Assembly (NCBI RefSeq): GCF_004027225.2
Contig: NC_044277.2
Span: 137,449,057-137,513,056, forward strand
From: Strigops habroptila
Taxonomy: Eukaryota; Chordata; Aves; Psittaciformes; Psittacidae
Direction: 5' to 3'
Length of the DNA stretch: 64,000 nucleotides
Shown: positions 1 to 12,700 of the stretch, piece after piece
How positions within the stretch are numbered: position 1 is the stretch's first letter
How the letters are laid out: every line of letters begins with the position of its first letter
Notes under the pieces: model-generated
Databases searched by the model: none
The model's input: the letters and a program-made list of their open reading frames with translations, nothing else
What the model was told of the DNA's origin: nothing
Made by a program: the position numbers and the translations under genes

Positions 1-1197
1 TCACTTAATCGCACAGCTATCTCAAGATAATGTGATGGTATTAACATAAGTAACTATGTGCTGCAATTATTCCTCTTGGAGTGTTATATGCTCACATTTA
101 TAACAGTGTTCACTGCTTCCAGCTCATAAAATAAATCCTGAAAGTATTCTCATAGAGATTAGTTTGTAAGTATCCTGAATAAGCTATTAGATTTTGTGTG
201 TATATGGCACCATTAGCTGCCTTTACTCAGAGTAAGTGGCACCAGATCTGGCAATTACTCACAGAGGTGGAGGTGGGCAGTTTGGTGCTCAGAGCTATGG
301 CAAGAAAATGGGTAAAAGAAATGGCTGTCTACCATGAGGTTTGCTAAATTCTAATTTTCCACTGATATTCATTATTTCTGATCCTAAAATTGCCAAGGGT
401 CCATCAAAATAGACACAGCAAAGAGCATCCAAGGAAACAATTTCTAAGCCAAAGAGGTAGGCAAAGGACCCTGGAAGATGATTTATTAGAAAAGTGATCA
501 TGGTTGGGGTCAGCCTCATTTTGATAACATGTGCTTTCAAATAGTATTTTTTAAACTCTGTTCATTTACCTCCTGAATTATGGTAGGCCGTAAACCAGGT
601 CTTCACCTTTCCAAAATGCCATATGAATGGTGATATTACAAATTTAAACAAGCAGTCATATGTAAATCAGAGTTAATAGAGCATCCCCTTTGGTAGTCGG
701 ACATACATTATTCAGCTCTGGGCATCTTCTTTTTCCCCTGCAGGCTCCAGCCATGATTAAAATGTTACTTTAAAATAAATGTCTCCACAGAGACAAAGAT
801 GGATTTAATACATAACAGATTCTCCCCCTCCACGCTATTAAGCAAGAAAGTTACCTCAGCTTGAAGATTTCATTACATCTCACAAAAGACTTCAGATACT
901 CCATTGCAATCTCAGAGATTCCGTGGGGCCAAAATGGATTAAAGCACAGGATGTCTTTAAGGAATATTGTCTTCTTTTTTTTTTAAATACAAAGATGTAG
1001 GATTTCCTGTGAAGATAGCTGCAAGTGTACATGCATGTCAGTTGTTATTTTGTTTTAAACCACAGTCTAGTGTTTCTGTTAAACTGGCCTGGCATGGTGT
1101 AAAGCCTTCAAGGCCATTATATATATGTATAGTGCAGTTCGACATCAAGTTTTCAACTGCAGATTTTATTTAAGCATGTCGTTGTGGTTCACATAAT
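1..1197. other. Non-coding AT-rich sequence, no gene seen
   Basis: Reading both strands gives only short open frames with no recognisable protein. The sequence is AT-rich with short homopolymers, such as the T run near 975. I see no repeat family, RNA gene or promoter-like GC patch. Confidence 0.6.
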
Positions 1198-1725
1198 CAC
1201 AGAATCATTAGGATTGGAGGGGACCTCTGGAGATCATCTGGTCCAACCCCTCTACCAAGGCAGGGCCACCCAGAGCAGGTTACACAGGAATGTGTTCAGG
1301 CTTGACATAGTTTTGAATGTCTCCAGAGAGGGAGACTCCACAACCCCCCAGGGCAGCCCGTGCCAGTGCTCTGGCACCCTCAGCATAAAGAAGTTCTTCC
1401 TCATGTTGAGGTGAAACTTCCTGTGTTTTAGTTTATGGCCGTTGCTCCTCGTCCTGTCGCTGGGCACCACTGAAGAGTCTGACACCATCCTCCTGACACC
1501 CACCTTTGAGAGATTTATATGCATTAATGAGATCCCCTCTCAGTCTGCTCTTCTTCAGATTAAATGGGCCCAGCTCCTGCAATCTCTCCTCATACAAGAG
1601 ATGCTCCAGACCCCTCATCATCCTTCTGGCTCTCTGCTGGACCCTCTCCAGCACCTCCTTGTCTTTCTTGTACTGAGGAGCCCAGAACATACCTACAGTG
1701 GATACTGCTGAGACTGAGGCACCTT
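1198..1725 (-). mobile_element. CR1 LINE, 5'-truncated copy (3' end of ORF2 plus 3' UTR)
   Basis: The + strand shows the reverse complement of a CR1 tail, starting CAGAATCATTAGGATTGG at 1201 and running on through typical CR1 sequence. On the minus strand the translation carries the C-terminal part of CR1 ORF2: [17 protein letters not shown] near 1,640-1,700, then [20 protein letters not shown], then, in another frame, RKNFF, EHWHGLPWGVVESPSLE. The frame breaks at least once around 1,430-1,520, so the copy cannot encode an intact protein. CR1 inserts by target-primed reverse transcription and is usually 5'-truncated without clear target duplications, which fits. It is a different subfamily from the copies at 15.5, 22.8 and 40.8 kb, judging by the 3' end. 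The 5' edge is approximate. Confidence 0.92.
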
Positions 1726-1837
1726 GGACCCTAGTGACCCACAAAGGAGGGCTCCAACTCAGTGTCGACCCTCCAACATCCAAATAAGCCACAAGCAAGG
1801 CCCACAAGGCATTAGTTAAAAAAGTTAAGCTACTGAT

Positions 1838-2403
1838 TGTCCTGGGTTCAGCTATAGCAGTCATTTTTCTCCTTGGTAGCTGGTGCAGTGCTGTGGTTTT
1901 GACTTTCAGCCTGGGAACAACGCTGATAACACTGATGTTTTTAGTTGTTGCTAAGTAATGTTTACTCTGACCAAGGACTTTCTCAGTCTCATGCTTTGCC
2001 AGGGAGGAGGGGAAGCCGGGAGGAAGCAGAGACAGGACACCTGACCCAAACTGGCCAAAGGGGTATTCCATACCACAGCACGTCATGCCCAGTATATAAA
2101 CTGGAGGGAGTTACCCGGAAGGCCCAGATCGCTGCTCGGGTCGGGCTGGGTATCGGTCAGTGGGTGCTGAGCAGTTGTGTCCTCTCCCCTTGTTATTTCC
2201 CTTATCATTATTATCATTGGTGGTAGCAGTAGTAGCGGTTTTGTATTATACCTTAGTTACTGGAGTGCTCTTATCTCAACCCGTGGGAGTTACATTCACT
2301 TGATTCTCCTTCCCATCCCTCCGGGAGGGGGGGAGAAAGAAGCGGGGGGAGTGAGTAAGTAGCTGCATGGTTCCGAGTTACTGGCTGGGCTTAATCCACA
2401 ACA
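1838..2403 (+). mobile_element. Solo LTR of an avian endogenous retrovirus (ERVL-like)
   Basis: The element begins TGTCCTGGGTTCAGC at 1838 and ends CCACAACA at 2403, giving TG...CA ends over 566 bp. It is flanked by CTGAT (1833-1837) and CTGAC (2404-2408), a 5-bp target duplication with one mismatch. A TATA box (TATATAAA, 2093-2100) sits in the expected central position, with a CT/ATT-rich stretch downstream. No gag, pol or env remnants adjoin it, so it is a solo LTR left by recombination between the two LTRs of a provirus. The end sequences resemble a very abundant neoavian LTR family; the ERVL assignment rests on memory of that family and on the 5-bp duplication, and is less certain than the LTR call itself. 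Confidence 0.85.
2093..2100 (+). promoter_or_regulatory. TATA box of the solo LTR
   Basis: TATATAAA lies about 255 bp into the LTR, preceded by a segment with a CGTCA half-site (2081-2085). This is the usual U3 promoter position in a retroviral LTR. Whether it still drives transcription cannot be seen from the sequence. Confidence 0.55.
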
Positions 2404-5400
2404 CTGACAAAACACAGTTCAATCATTTACCCAGAGCTATATTGCAAGCAATGTTGCAGAGGCCCACGAGCAGACCCAAAGTAGTCCCCCCACATAAATG
2501 AGTGAAAGACCCAGATTAACGTAGCCATCTCACAATTAGCAAACAGCATACATGACATGACTGAAAGATGAGCAATGCGTGAGATCAGAACAAACAGTCT
2601 GTGGGACAATATGGGGCAGCTGTGGGGAAGGAAGCCAGGGGCTCTGGGCTGAGGCAGATTGTGAGATCTAGCAGGGAAATATGGATGAAACAGAAAGGTA
2701 GGTGTGATCTATAGGGTTTACAGAGCTCTCTGGGGAACTGCGGTGACTATACATAGACATTTAAATATGAATATATTCTTTAATCATTTTGTTCAGCTGT
2801 AAAACAAGAGTATGTCTAGAAATAAATGCGTATTGCTATTATAAATTTTTCTGACTCACACATTCTCTACCATGGCCAGAGAGAAAACAGATCAATAACC
2901 TTAAGTACTAATTTCCGGACCTATAACTACATGGTCCTTTCAGGGCAGTAAAAAATACAACCAGGATTCTTGCACATTACCTAGAAATAGTTTGCACTAG
3001 TTTGATGCCTCCCATAAACCATAGGTTCTGTTTCTAACTACAAAAAAGGAACTCTGCATGTTGGAAATAATGTGATTGACCAGCAATACCCTAATTCTCA
3101 TCACTTTTTTTTTTTTCAGTAAATATTGCTAAAGAAAGAAGAAATCAAGTGGTCTTTATCTGAAGGTATATTAAATACAAAATCTTCCATGTGTCAAAAT
3201 TACTACCACCACCAGCAGCCCAGCTGGATTCCTTCTGCTCCCAGAGGAAGATCAGAATTAGGATGAATTAGATCCCTTCCATACCATTATACCATTTCTG
3301 CTTGCTGGAGAATGTGGGAGGAAAACTGTTAATGCTGAGGCCAATTTGTTGTTAATGTCATCTATTTGCATGCTTAATTAATGTAAATTACTAGCAGCTA
3401 CAGAAGTTTTAGACAATGACAGCAGTTATGCTCCAGTTTTTCTAAGCTAAAGCCTCCAGAAGAAAAACACGACCAGTTTATATTTTCCCTATATCACTGA
3501 TAGTAATATCCAGCTTTTCTTAATTTATTCTACTTTGGGAATTAGGAGCCAGGCAACAATTACTGAAATAGGGAAAAAGAGATTATAATGAGGCTTAGAA
3601 CTGGGCAGATGAGATTTACAACAGGAAACAGTCCTTGTTCCCATAAAGGAAAGTAACTAGTACCCAGGCTAGTTCTGGGCATATCCTGGAAAACAATATT
3701 GCACTGTGCAAACAATACGATGTGAAAGAATTTCATAGTACTAAAACTCCCAGACACAGACCTGATAATGGAAGTCGTGAGAGGGCTTTGCAAAAACAAG
3801 CTCAGTGTGAGCGCTGCGAGAATGAAGCCTGCAATGATTAGACTTCTGAATAATCAGGCAAACAGCCCTCATTGTAACAAGCACTGTTTATGGGGCTGAA
3901 GCAAACACAGACAAGTTTGATTCACATGCCTCAGTAAGCGCAAAAACACTTGTAACAAGGAGCCTTGCAAACTGAGCAATTAGGGCTATGGAAACAGCCT
4001 CTGCCCAACCAAGATCACAAGGTCTGGGAGAGGTGGGAAGCACTCAGCCAAGCTGGGATGCCCCAGAGGGTCTGGCTCTCAGCTGCCAGATAGGCAACAA
4101 TGGCAAAACCAGCCCCCAATTGGGGCTGTGTTCCATATACAGCTGCATCAGTAAAACATTGCCAAAAAATGTCTGAGCAGAATTACATAAAAATGCAGCA
4201 GAAGAAAGCCCTACATAAAGCAGCTCTAGACATTTGAGAATGTCTAAAACTGTTGCAAAAGGTATAATTTTGGTAAATGGCACTTTATTTGCTTTATTAC
4301 TTAAATGTAATATAAACAGTTCCAGCTGCAGCAGCTGAGGCACAGGTTTCTGCTTGCAGTAAACGTGAATGCATAGCATTACGTGGATCTAGAAGTATGT
4401 GTGTCATGTTGATCCCCTCACAGATATATTTACTCTACATAAAGACAGTGGTCTACTACAGTGCTTCACAGACTCTTTTGTGTGAAGTTTTCATAAGAAC
4501 AAAATTCTCGTTAGCACAGCTTCATAAAGGTTTTTTTTTTATGGATGGCCATCTATGTGAGGCCAACTGCCATTGACTAACAAGGCTGTAGCCATGAAGG
4601 TGTAATCAAGGTACAGTTGCTAAAATTCTTCCCATCTCCTGGGGATACTCCCAATGGCTGGGTCTCTTTGAAGTACCCAGGATTTTCATGTCACGATTTG
4701 GGCCAACTGCAATTACTACCACTGTTCTCTGAGGGTGAGACTCACGCTGGTCCTACTACAGATCACCATGGCTTTGTGCTGTCCTATAATGGAGCACATG
4801 CATGGGTAGGACTGCCCATCTGTCAGAGCTGGCAGCTTTCTTATCCAGAAATGCAGCCCACTCCAGGGTCCAGCTGAAGGTGATTCTTTAACCACTACTG
4901 CTTTAATATTCAACTGCTACTTCTGTGGTTGACCACAGCAAAAAGCTCTTTTTCTAGGGCATAGACTTCATGGGCTGCAAATGACGTGGAATCCTCTTTC
5001 AGCGTCAACTTTTTTGGATCCCCTTTTATCCTTTAACAGAAGAAACTATAGAAATGTGTTGCATTAAATACACCAGAGAAGCTTCAGCAAAATTAAACTC
5101 ACTGTCCTAAAATACATGTAGCTTTTAGTTTTCACTTTGTCCAACTGTAGTAATGTTATTTCGTGCATGGTGTCAGCTTTTTTTACTACCACTTCCTTCT
5201 TTTCCTGAAGCCCCAGTGACCTTGACATCTTCAGATCACTTTGCAGCTTGTTTCTGACCTCCTTAACCTTTCTGGTTTGGTGTCTTGTTTGAATTTGGCT
5301 GTACTAGAAATCATACAACACACGATTATATGATCTGGGAGATACAGAGCAGAGAGATGCCTGCTCTTTGTTCCTTACTTTAACATCACTAAGTCTAAAA

Positions 5401-8400
5401 GGACTTGGAAATACAAAATGAATACAGATTACAGTTAGCTGGAAGAATCATTACCATTGTATTGCTTCATCTTTGTGAAAGCAGCAGTGCTATAGGTCTC
5501 ATGAAGGCGCTTTGCTGAGTGCCAGGCAATCTGCTGATCTAATAAAATGGATCATTGCATCTCAGAAGTTGTAGACCTCATTTCCATGAACTTGTTGTGT
5601 GGTCTACCCATACTTGGTTGCCACTGAAATTCAATAATTGCTCATGGAATGCAATTAAATATTCTAAATACATCCAAACCAAATAAAACTGGTTTACAAT
5701 TTATCCACTTCCATTCTGTATTATTTTTCCATGTTTCTGTACTAGATTTCTGTGCTAGTCAAGACACGTCTCTCCCGAAAATCATTACACTTTATGACTC
5801 CTACTTCTTCTGTGTATAATTACACAACAATTTGAAGACAAGTTTACAAACTTACAAACCTTCTTTTGAGTCTCAAAGCTCTTTCTCTTTTTCCAACTGT
5901 ATTATTACAAGAAAAGAATTGGTCCCTAACTGCAAACCTTGTCATTTCAAGAACTTTAAACGATTTTATGTACGTATGTATGTGTCAAACTTTTAGCATA
6001 CAGTTCTTTACTAGAAGACTATTAGGAATGGTCAAGTGAAAAGCAGAACATTTAGCTGATGCCTCTGAACTGTTAACGCTATTAAACTTCGAGGACATTT
6101 TTCTCTCACATTAAGCATCATTCAAAAATATGTAAAAAATCAGTTCCTCCTAGTTTATTGCACGTAAACTGTGTAAGATTAGTGCTAATTTACAGAAATT
6201 ACATTGCCAGAAGATGGCACCTGCAATACGTATTTGATGCTGCTGAAACTAAGATGTGCAGGCTGCTCTAGAACAGAGTGATTCTCATAATTGATTTTGC
6301 CCACTCTATGTTCCAGGGTCTAGAGACTGGAGAATGTACTTGTTACATAATGACACTCAATGACTTCATTAAAAGCAGAATTTAGACTCAATTTCAAGTA
6401 CTAGCACAAGAAAATCACTGTTTGTTGCACTGTGTGTATTACAGAACTATAATTTCCTCTAATCTATGTTTATTTAGAATTTCCATGGCCTCACTTAAAC
6501 TTTTATGTTTGCAGCCTCTTCCCCACAAATTGAAATGTGTGTTTGCTTTCAACACCACAAAACTTCCACAGGAAAGTGTTTTATCTAAAACTGAAACTTG
6601 GAATTCTTAAATATTAGGATTTTGCCTTTCCTTTTTTGTTCTCCTTCTGCACATTCTACAAGACAGAGATCTCTAGTTTTTCCCTTCTCTATAGCATTTT
6701 GAAGCATTTTTTGATCCATAGCAATCAGAGTGGCAAAAAACCTGGGCACTATGGGTTTTCTCTCAATCACACTAAAGGAACAAGTGGGGAGTTCTTTAGA
6801 ATGATCCTTCTGTTGGTACCTTGTGTCCACAGATCACATTCAGTTATCCCTGCAGGCTGGTGGTGATCACCGAAATTTGTAAAAAACATTTCCACTGTTG
6901 TACCCATTTTTTATAATGCTTAGGATATCCTTAAACTTCGGGACTGAAGCTTTCATTGTAAAGTCGGGTGAACTGCCCATGTCTAGAGAATGCTGGTTTA
7001 GAAGTGGGGAGAGTTTTCAGGATGTCAGCATCTGTGAAATTGGAAGTGCAGCTACAGGAATTAATGGTGTCTCTATTTCCTTGTGTATGTCCTGCATACT
7101 GGTAAGAGCTCTCAGTAAAAGAGAGGGCCATGGGCTGGTCAGGAGGCTTTGGGAAATATGATTCTTGCTAAGTGCTATCAGGAGGGAAAAGAGGAGCCAT
7201 ACGTAAGACCTTTGGGGATACCTCGAGATCTGTGAGGCTTTTCTTGCAGTGATCCAAATGCTTGAATGACTAAGTCTGTTATTTGCCTTTCTGGGACTAG
7301 ACACTGTGCACCTATAACGTTTTCTAACCTAATCTTTTCTAAATATAAGTGTTTCATACATTGTTATATTTGGAGCAAAGATAAAGTCCTGGCAAGGAGC
7401 AAGAAAGATTTTAGGGACCTATTTGGACACTATGATTTAAATGGCGTGCCAAGATGTGTAAGGTCTGGAAGGACCTGTTAAACAAGAAGCTCTGGAACAC
7501 AGGCAAGGCAAACCATCTTTGCCGGCTGCAAATTCTTTAAAATGAGAAGAAGCAACAAGAAATACTTCCTCACTGTTTCCTCCTGTTGCCCTCCAAAATC
7601 GGTAACTCCATCTCCCGGCTTCCAAACTGTTGCTCTCCCAACTGGAGGCTAGATTTTGCCCTTTAAACTGCTGCCGTCTCCACGACTCTGAAATCTCTCT
7701 CTGTATCCTTGATTCCTGTCTACACTCTAAGATTCGATGTGACCTCTTAGATTTGCTGCTTTTTTGCACTACTGTTTCAAAAGTTTTTATACTGTCAGTA
7801 TTAGTATCTTGTGTTATTTTCATTCAAATAGTAATTAATTCCTTTTAAGTAAGTTGCTACTAGATGCTGGCTTTTTCTCACCATATTAGGACAATTACTT
7901 CAATGGAAAAAACCCCTCAGGCTCTTTTTTAATGCAAGGAAAATCTGTGAACTAACAATAAAAAGAGTTTTCATGAAAATCCATGTAGATTAAAAGGCTA
8001 AAACATTCAAATTAGTGGACAAAGCAGTCTTCCCAGGGAGAAAACAACAAGGTAAACATTGATGCTCTCAGCAGCACACAAACATGGGAAAACATTGGAG
8101 ATTTAATTTTGACAATATACTGAAAATAAATTAGCTCAGAATGTCAAATGGTGAACATACTTCTGAAAATATTGAACTATTGTTAAGCACTTCACTAAAA
8201 CATGCGATAAGCTTAGACACAGGATGAGAAGAGTATAGAACATTAATCAGTGCAGTTTAACAGCCTGTTAAGACGGTCTCACATGTAATTCCTACCTGAC
8301 ACTGACCAAGATCACACAGCCAATTAGCAATAAGGCCAGAACAACAGTTCAGCTATTTTGATTTCCTGTCCTCCAAGCTATTTGTTAAATCACAGTTATG

Positions 8401-9439
8401 TCTCAGACTAATGGTATTTTGTGTTCGAATCTTCTATTTACATGGCTTCAAGCATCTTTTTACAGTATCTCTGGGTAGTACCTGTCAGTTATTTCCACTT
8501 TGCCCATGGGGAAATTGAAGAGATTTGTCTCAAGCAATGTAACTGCTCATGAACAGTTTTCAGTCACGAACACTGAATCCCAACTTACAGTCGACTACCT
8601 GGTGCAGATTAAATGATCATTGATACAAGTAGGAATTTCAACACAAACCTGCAATCTTTTATTATGGCAACAATTCTAAATATTGGAGCAAATTAATTTA
8701 CCTTCTCTATGTAGAGATGTGCATCCAGGTACTCTTTCTTTGGGTTAGAGGCTCTTAGGGCTCTATTTCCCTAAGAAATGTGGTTCCTCTACCCCGATAT
8801 ACAGAAATATTTAATTACTCGCTTCATTTTGAGTGCTAATCAGGATCTTTATGTGTTAATTGATTATTAAAACTATAACTACATCTTTATTGCCATTGTA
8901 ATTGAAGGTTTTATTCTATACCAAACAGACATACAATCTGCATATTCATAAAACTCAGTGGGTGCTCTTTTAAAAGTCAACCAAATTTAACAAAATGTAA
9001 TGAAAACTAGCTTATTAAATACAAATTAAATCTGGAGACACACGAACTGAACTGTCACCCAGTTTTACATTCCTGGATAACTGCATCAAGGATCATCTTT
9101 CAAAACAAGTCCACAAGAAAGACTTTTAAACAACAATCCCAGCATGTGATGTGGAAATGTGAACACCAGAGTGATAATCACTGTGTCACTTATTAGTAAT
9201 GCTCTGTGGAGTAGCTCTCTTGTATCTATAACAAGCCAAATTTGCTTCTTGGAGACACTGGTGCAACTAGCTCCATATTAGAGGAATTTCCTTAGATATG
9301 ACAGATATTTTAAAAAGTAAATCTCTAATAATTTTGGGTATAACAATTTACTAATTGAAAAGAGGGATGGTCCTCTCATGGATTAAATATTAATATCTAA
9401 CAAAGACTAGGAATAAATTGCAGAAGCCCAGTGGAAGAA
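2404..9439. other. Non-coding stretch, no gene or clear repeat recognised
   Basis: About 7 kb of AT-rich sequence. Open frames are under about 130 codons, overlap on both strands and match nothing I know. The largest (minus strand, 7,437-7,823) lies in slightly GC-richer sequence but has no domain signature. Short T runs occur at about 3,105 and 4,530. I see no tRNA-like, CpG-island or LTR features. Confidence 0.55.
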
Positions 9440-9770
9440 GTCTACATGTGGGGGTTTCCTAAGATTCTGTACTATTCATAAATTATTTGGAAAACAGTGT
9501 AAATTTGGAATGAATAAAGTTGCAGGTGATACTACATTATTTAAAGTAGTTAAAACTAAATCTGACTGGGAAAGTTATAGAAAAGTTTTTGCAGTCCTGA
9601 GTGACTGGACAACAAAACCACAGCTGAATCATTTCTGCTTCTGACAAGATAAGAACTAGCAGGCGTGGAATAAAACTACCAGGTAACAAACAGAAAACAA
9701 AGTGAAGTACTTTTTCACTGAGGATGTAAGTAAAATACGGAATCCCATGTTACAGTAAAATGCAGACAGC
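9440..9770 (+). mobile_element. Ancient CR1-type LINE fragment (reverse-transcriptase 3' region)
   Basis: The stretch reads like a decayed CR1 ORF2 segment: CTATTCATAAATTATTTGG at 9473, then sequence corresponding to 'a..tttgcagatgatacta' (9,520-9,535), then a GACTGGACAACAAAA segment (9,603-9,617). It ends with an AACAAACAGAAAAC-like tail segment before 9,720. The order matches CR1 ORF2 read on the + strand. Many substitutions, stops and deletions show it is old. Boundaries are approximate because both ends fade into unique sequence. Confidence 0.72.
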
Positions 9771-12700
9771 AAAAATACGAAAGGTATCGAAGAGGTGTGA
9801 ATACAACACTGCAATTTAGAGGCTGCAGCAACACATCCTACTTAACATCTCTGGGTTCTAACCAAGATGCACAGGAGCTAAAGCTGATTAACTCACATCA
9901 GGCTCCTAAATCCTAGGAGCCTAAAAATAACATTCTGTGTGTTTGCTTTTTACAGTCACATAAAATATGCTTTGGCTTTCATGTATTCACTAGCACTTGG
10001 GTAGGATTTTATGCTAAGAGGCTTCCTACTTTCTGAAACAGTCTCCGTCTGGTTTGAATCACAGGGGCCTTTTTCTTTCTCTCAATTCATATTTTTAGGC
10101 TTCATTATCATTTTCTTTCTCAGATGTACTGCAGAAGAGTAGGTTGCAGCATACTGTTTGTTGTGGGGGGTGTTGTATGGAGCAATCTCTGCAACAGAGG
10201 TGTCCCTCCCATGAGCTCAGCCACCAAGTGTTGCTTCTTGCCTGTCCTCGTACTACGAGCTGGAGCCTCTGCCCGCCACATAACTGCTCATATGCCATGC
10301 TGTCCACCAAGCCATCACACTAGCCTGTGGGGCAGCTTTTAAAGCAAGAGCATTGCACAGGCTTGGGCTATGACACACTAAGAAAGCTATAATTTTCATA
10401 TTGTATCTCCTTACCAATTGTAAATCAGTCATTTTAAGGATGCTTTCCATTCTCGCTTCCCTTCAGGCATCTCTTATTTCTCTCTGGAAAAAGAAGATGT
10501 AGTTTATAGCTAACTGCAGGACTGAAATGACATATATAATAGCAACAGCAGGCAACAAATGTGTCCCTAAAGTGGCAATATGGTGCCTTTTGTTTTGTTT
10601 GAAGACTTTGGAGTGATAGGCAATTTGTCATTTAGAGCTGCTATTTGAATAGTTACAGGAAATTTAGAAGACAATGTTATGCATGTTCGGTAATGAGGAC
10701 TGTATAGTCTGACCAAGGCCCTTTGAAAATTGAATGATAGGGAAAGACAATCGGGACAAAATACTATAATTATGCACAGGGTTATTAGCATAAAAGGTTA
10801 ATAATATGGGTTTTTTTAATTTCTTGCAGTCTTCATTTACTTTCAGTTAAAAAAGGCAAACCAAACCCATTCTGACCTCCAAATATTTTTACACAAAACT
10901 GAACTCTTCCACATTTTGTGGGAACAAACATAGCCTGCATGGAACACTTTTTGCTATTAGAAAAAGAGATGCTTTATAATGTCTAAATATAATGGTTTAC
11001 ATATATAATAAAATCAAACTCCCTCGTGTAGCTATTTAAAGAAGAGATATTGCCACTCTATCCACACGAGCAATTTGTCTCTCTGAAGGGATGCCAAAGA
11101 CAGAATAAGTACCTGACCATGTCCCGGTGCCCATATAGAGACAGATACAGCACAATCCTCTCATCACATGGAAGGAAAACCCCATTTCAGGCTCAGGGAT
11201 GCAGCAAGGCAGAAGATATGGAAGCCACAATGTGTTTAGAGCTCCCCAGTTCTCTTTACCTCTTGACTGAACTCTGAGAGCACCTCGGAGGGCCAGGTGC
11301 ATGGAAAAGGAAAGGGATAGGGATGAGGCAGCTGAGCACCTGCAGTACTCACTGACTTCAGCTGTAGCTGTATGAGCTCACATTTCTAAAACCACTGTGC
11401 CAGGAAAACTGATGCCACAGTACAGATCTCGGTGGCAGCTGATCTGAAGATGGGATCACTGTCTGAATACCTTCTTGTTGAGAACTTTAGGGGGAGGAAC
11501 ACGAGGCACCCAGCGGAGTTCCCCTGGCACAGGGATGGGGCAAGAGGTGTTCTGAGCAGCATCGATAGCTGCTAGCTGAGAGCCACCCATCCATGTCTTT
11601 GTGGCTCTAGCTCATTACTCACCTGACAGCCCCTCTACTTCTTACTTCAGTTCTCTTAATTACTTCAATTTCACTTTTCTCTGTCTCACTTGCTTTCTCT
11701 CTCTTTTTTCTTTTTTAAACTTCTATAATGTTTCCTTACACCTCCCTTTGCTTATTGAACAGAAAACCAGAGGTGATCACATATTATTCGATATTCTAAA
11801 ACATCCACCAAAACTTCAGCTGTATCATGGGTGACATTTTATCAAAATTATTAGTAAGTTGATTTGTTTCTATTTGTAAATGTGTTTTTAGGGGGACAAC
11901 TCTCATTAACCAAAATGCAAAAATTTAAAATTAAAGCACTAAAATAAATATGAAAACCTCATAAAAATTAATCCCCAAATTCAATATTTTTCAATATAAG
12001 ATCATTTCAACATTTGTCATTATTCCAGGTTCTACATGTTTTCCCAAACTAAAATACACTAAGATGGGGTTGAAGTTAAGAATATATCTCTGTATTTTAG
12101 ATTAAGATGATATAGGTACATTACATTTTATCCTTGTATTGAGTGCCCTAAATGAGAGAAATCAAGGTTACGGATTACAACCATATATTTTAAGGATGAA
12201 AATGCCTGAGTAGGGTATTGAAACAGCCTTATTTCTGTCCTCCTTTGATAGCATAAAGCCATTCAATGTCTGCCATCAAAATACTTCTGTACATGGTCCT
12301 AAATTAGACTAAACTGGCTTCTATAAGCAGATTACACTCTATTTCTTTATGGTTATTATGTCAGCATTAAAGCTGGGTTTCTCTCCTGAATTTTCCTATT
12401 ATCACATGCTAGCGGGGGCAGCTGAAAAACCATCATGGATCGGTTTCTCTTTCACTGATCTCCATGGGGTGGGGGTCTCACTGTCGCAGAGCCGCGGGCG
12501 ACAAGGCAGCGGGGGGTCAAGTCTCTCCAGCGAAGGGCAAAGAGGGGGAACTCCTCTCGGGGTTGCCATGGCAATCAGGCAGCCAGAGCCATCCCCATGC
12601 CCTGTAATGGGCAGCATCTCACCATCCTCCCGAACCCACTGCCCTCCACTTGCCTCTCATTCAGTGATGCACCACTTGCTTAAGGTGCAACTGCCAGAAA

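Noticed and set aside
1433..2086. 217-codon minus-strand frame
   Set aside because: Its C-terminal part is CR1 ORF2 and its N-terminal part runs through unrelated flank and the LTR, so it is not a gene.
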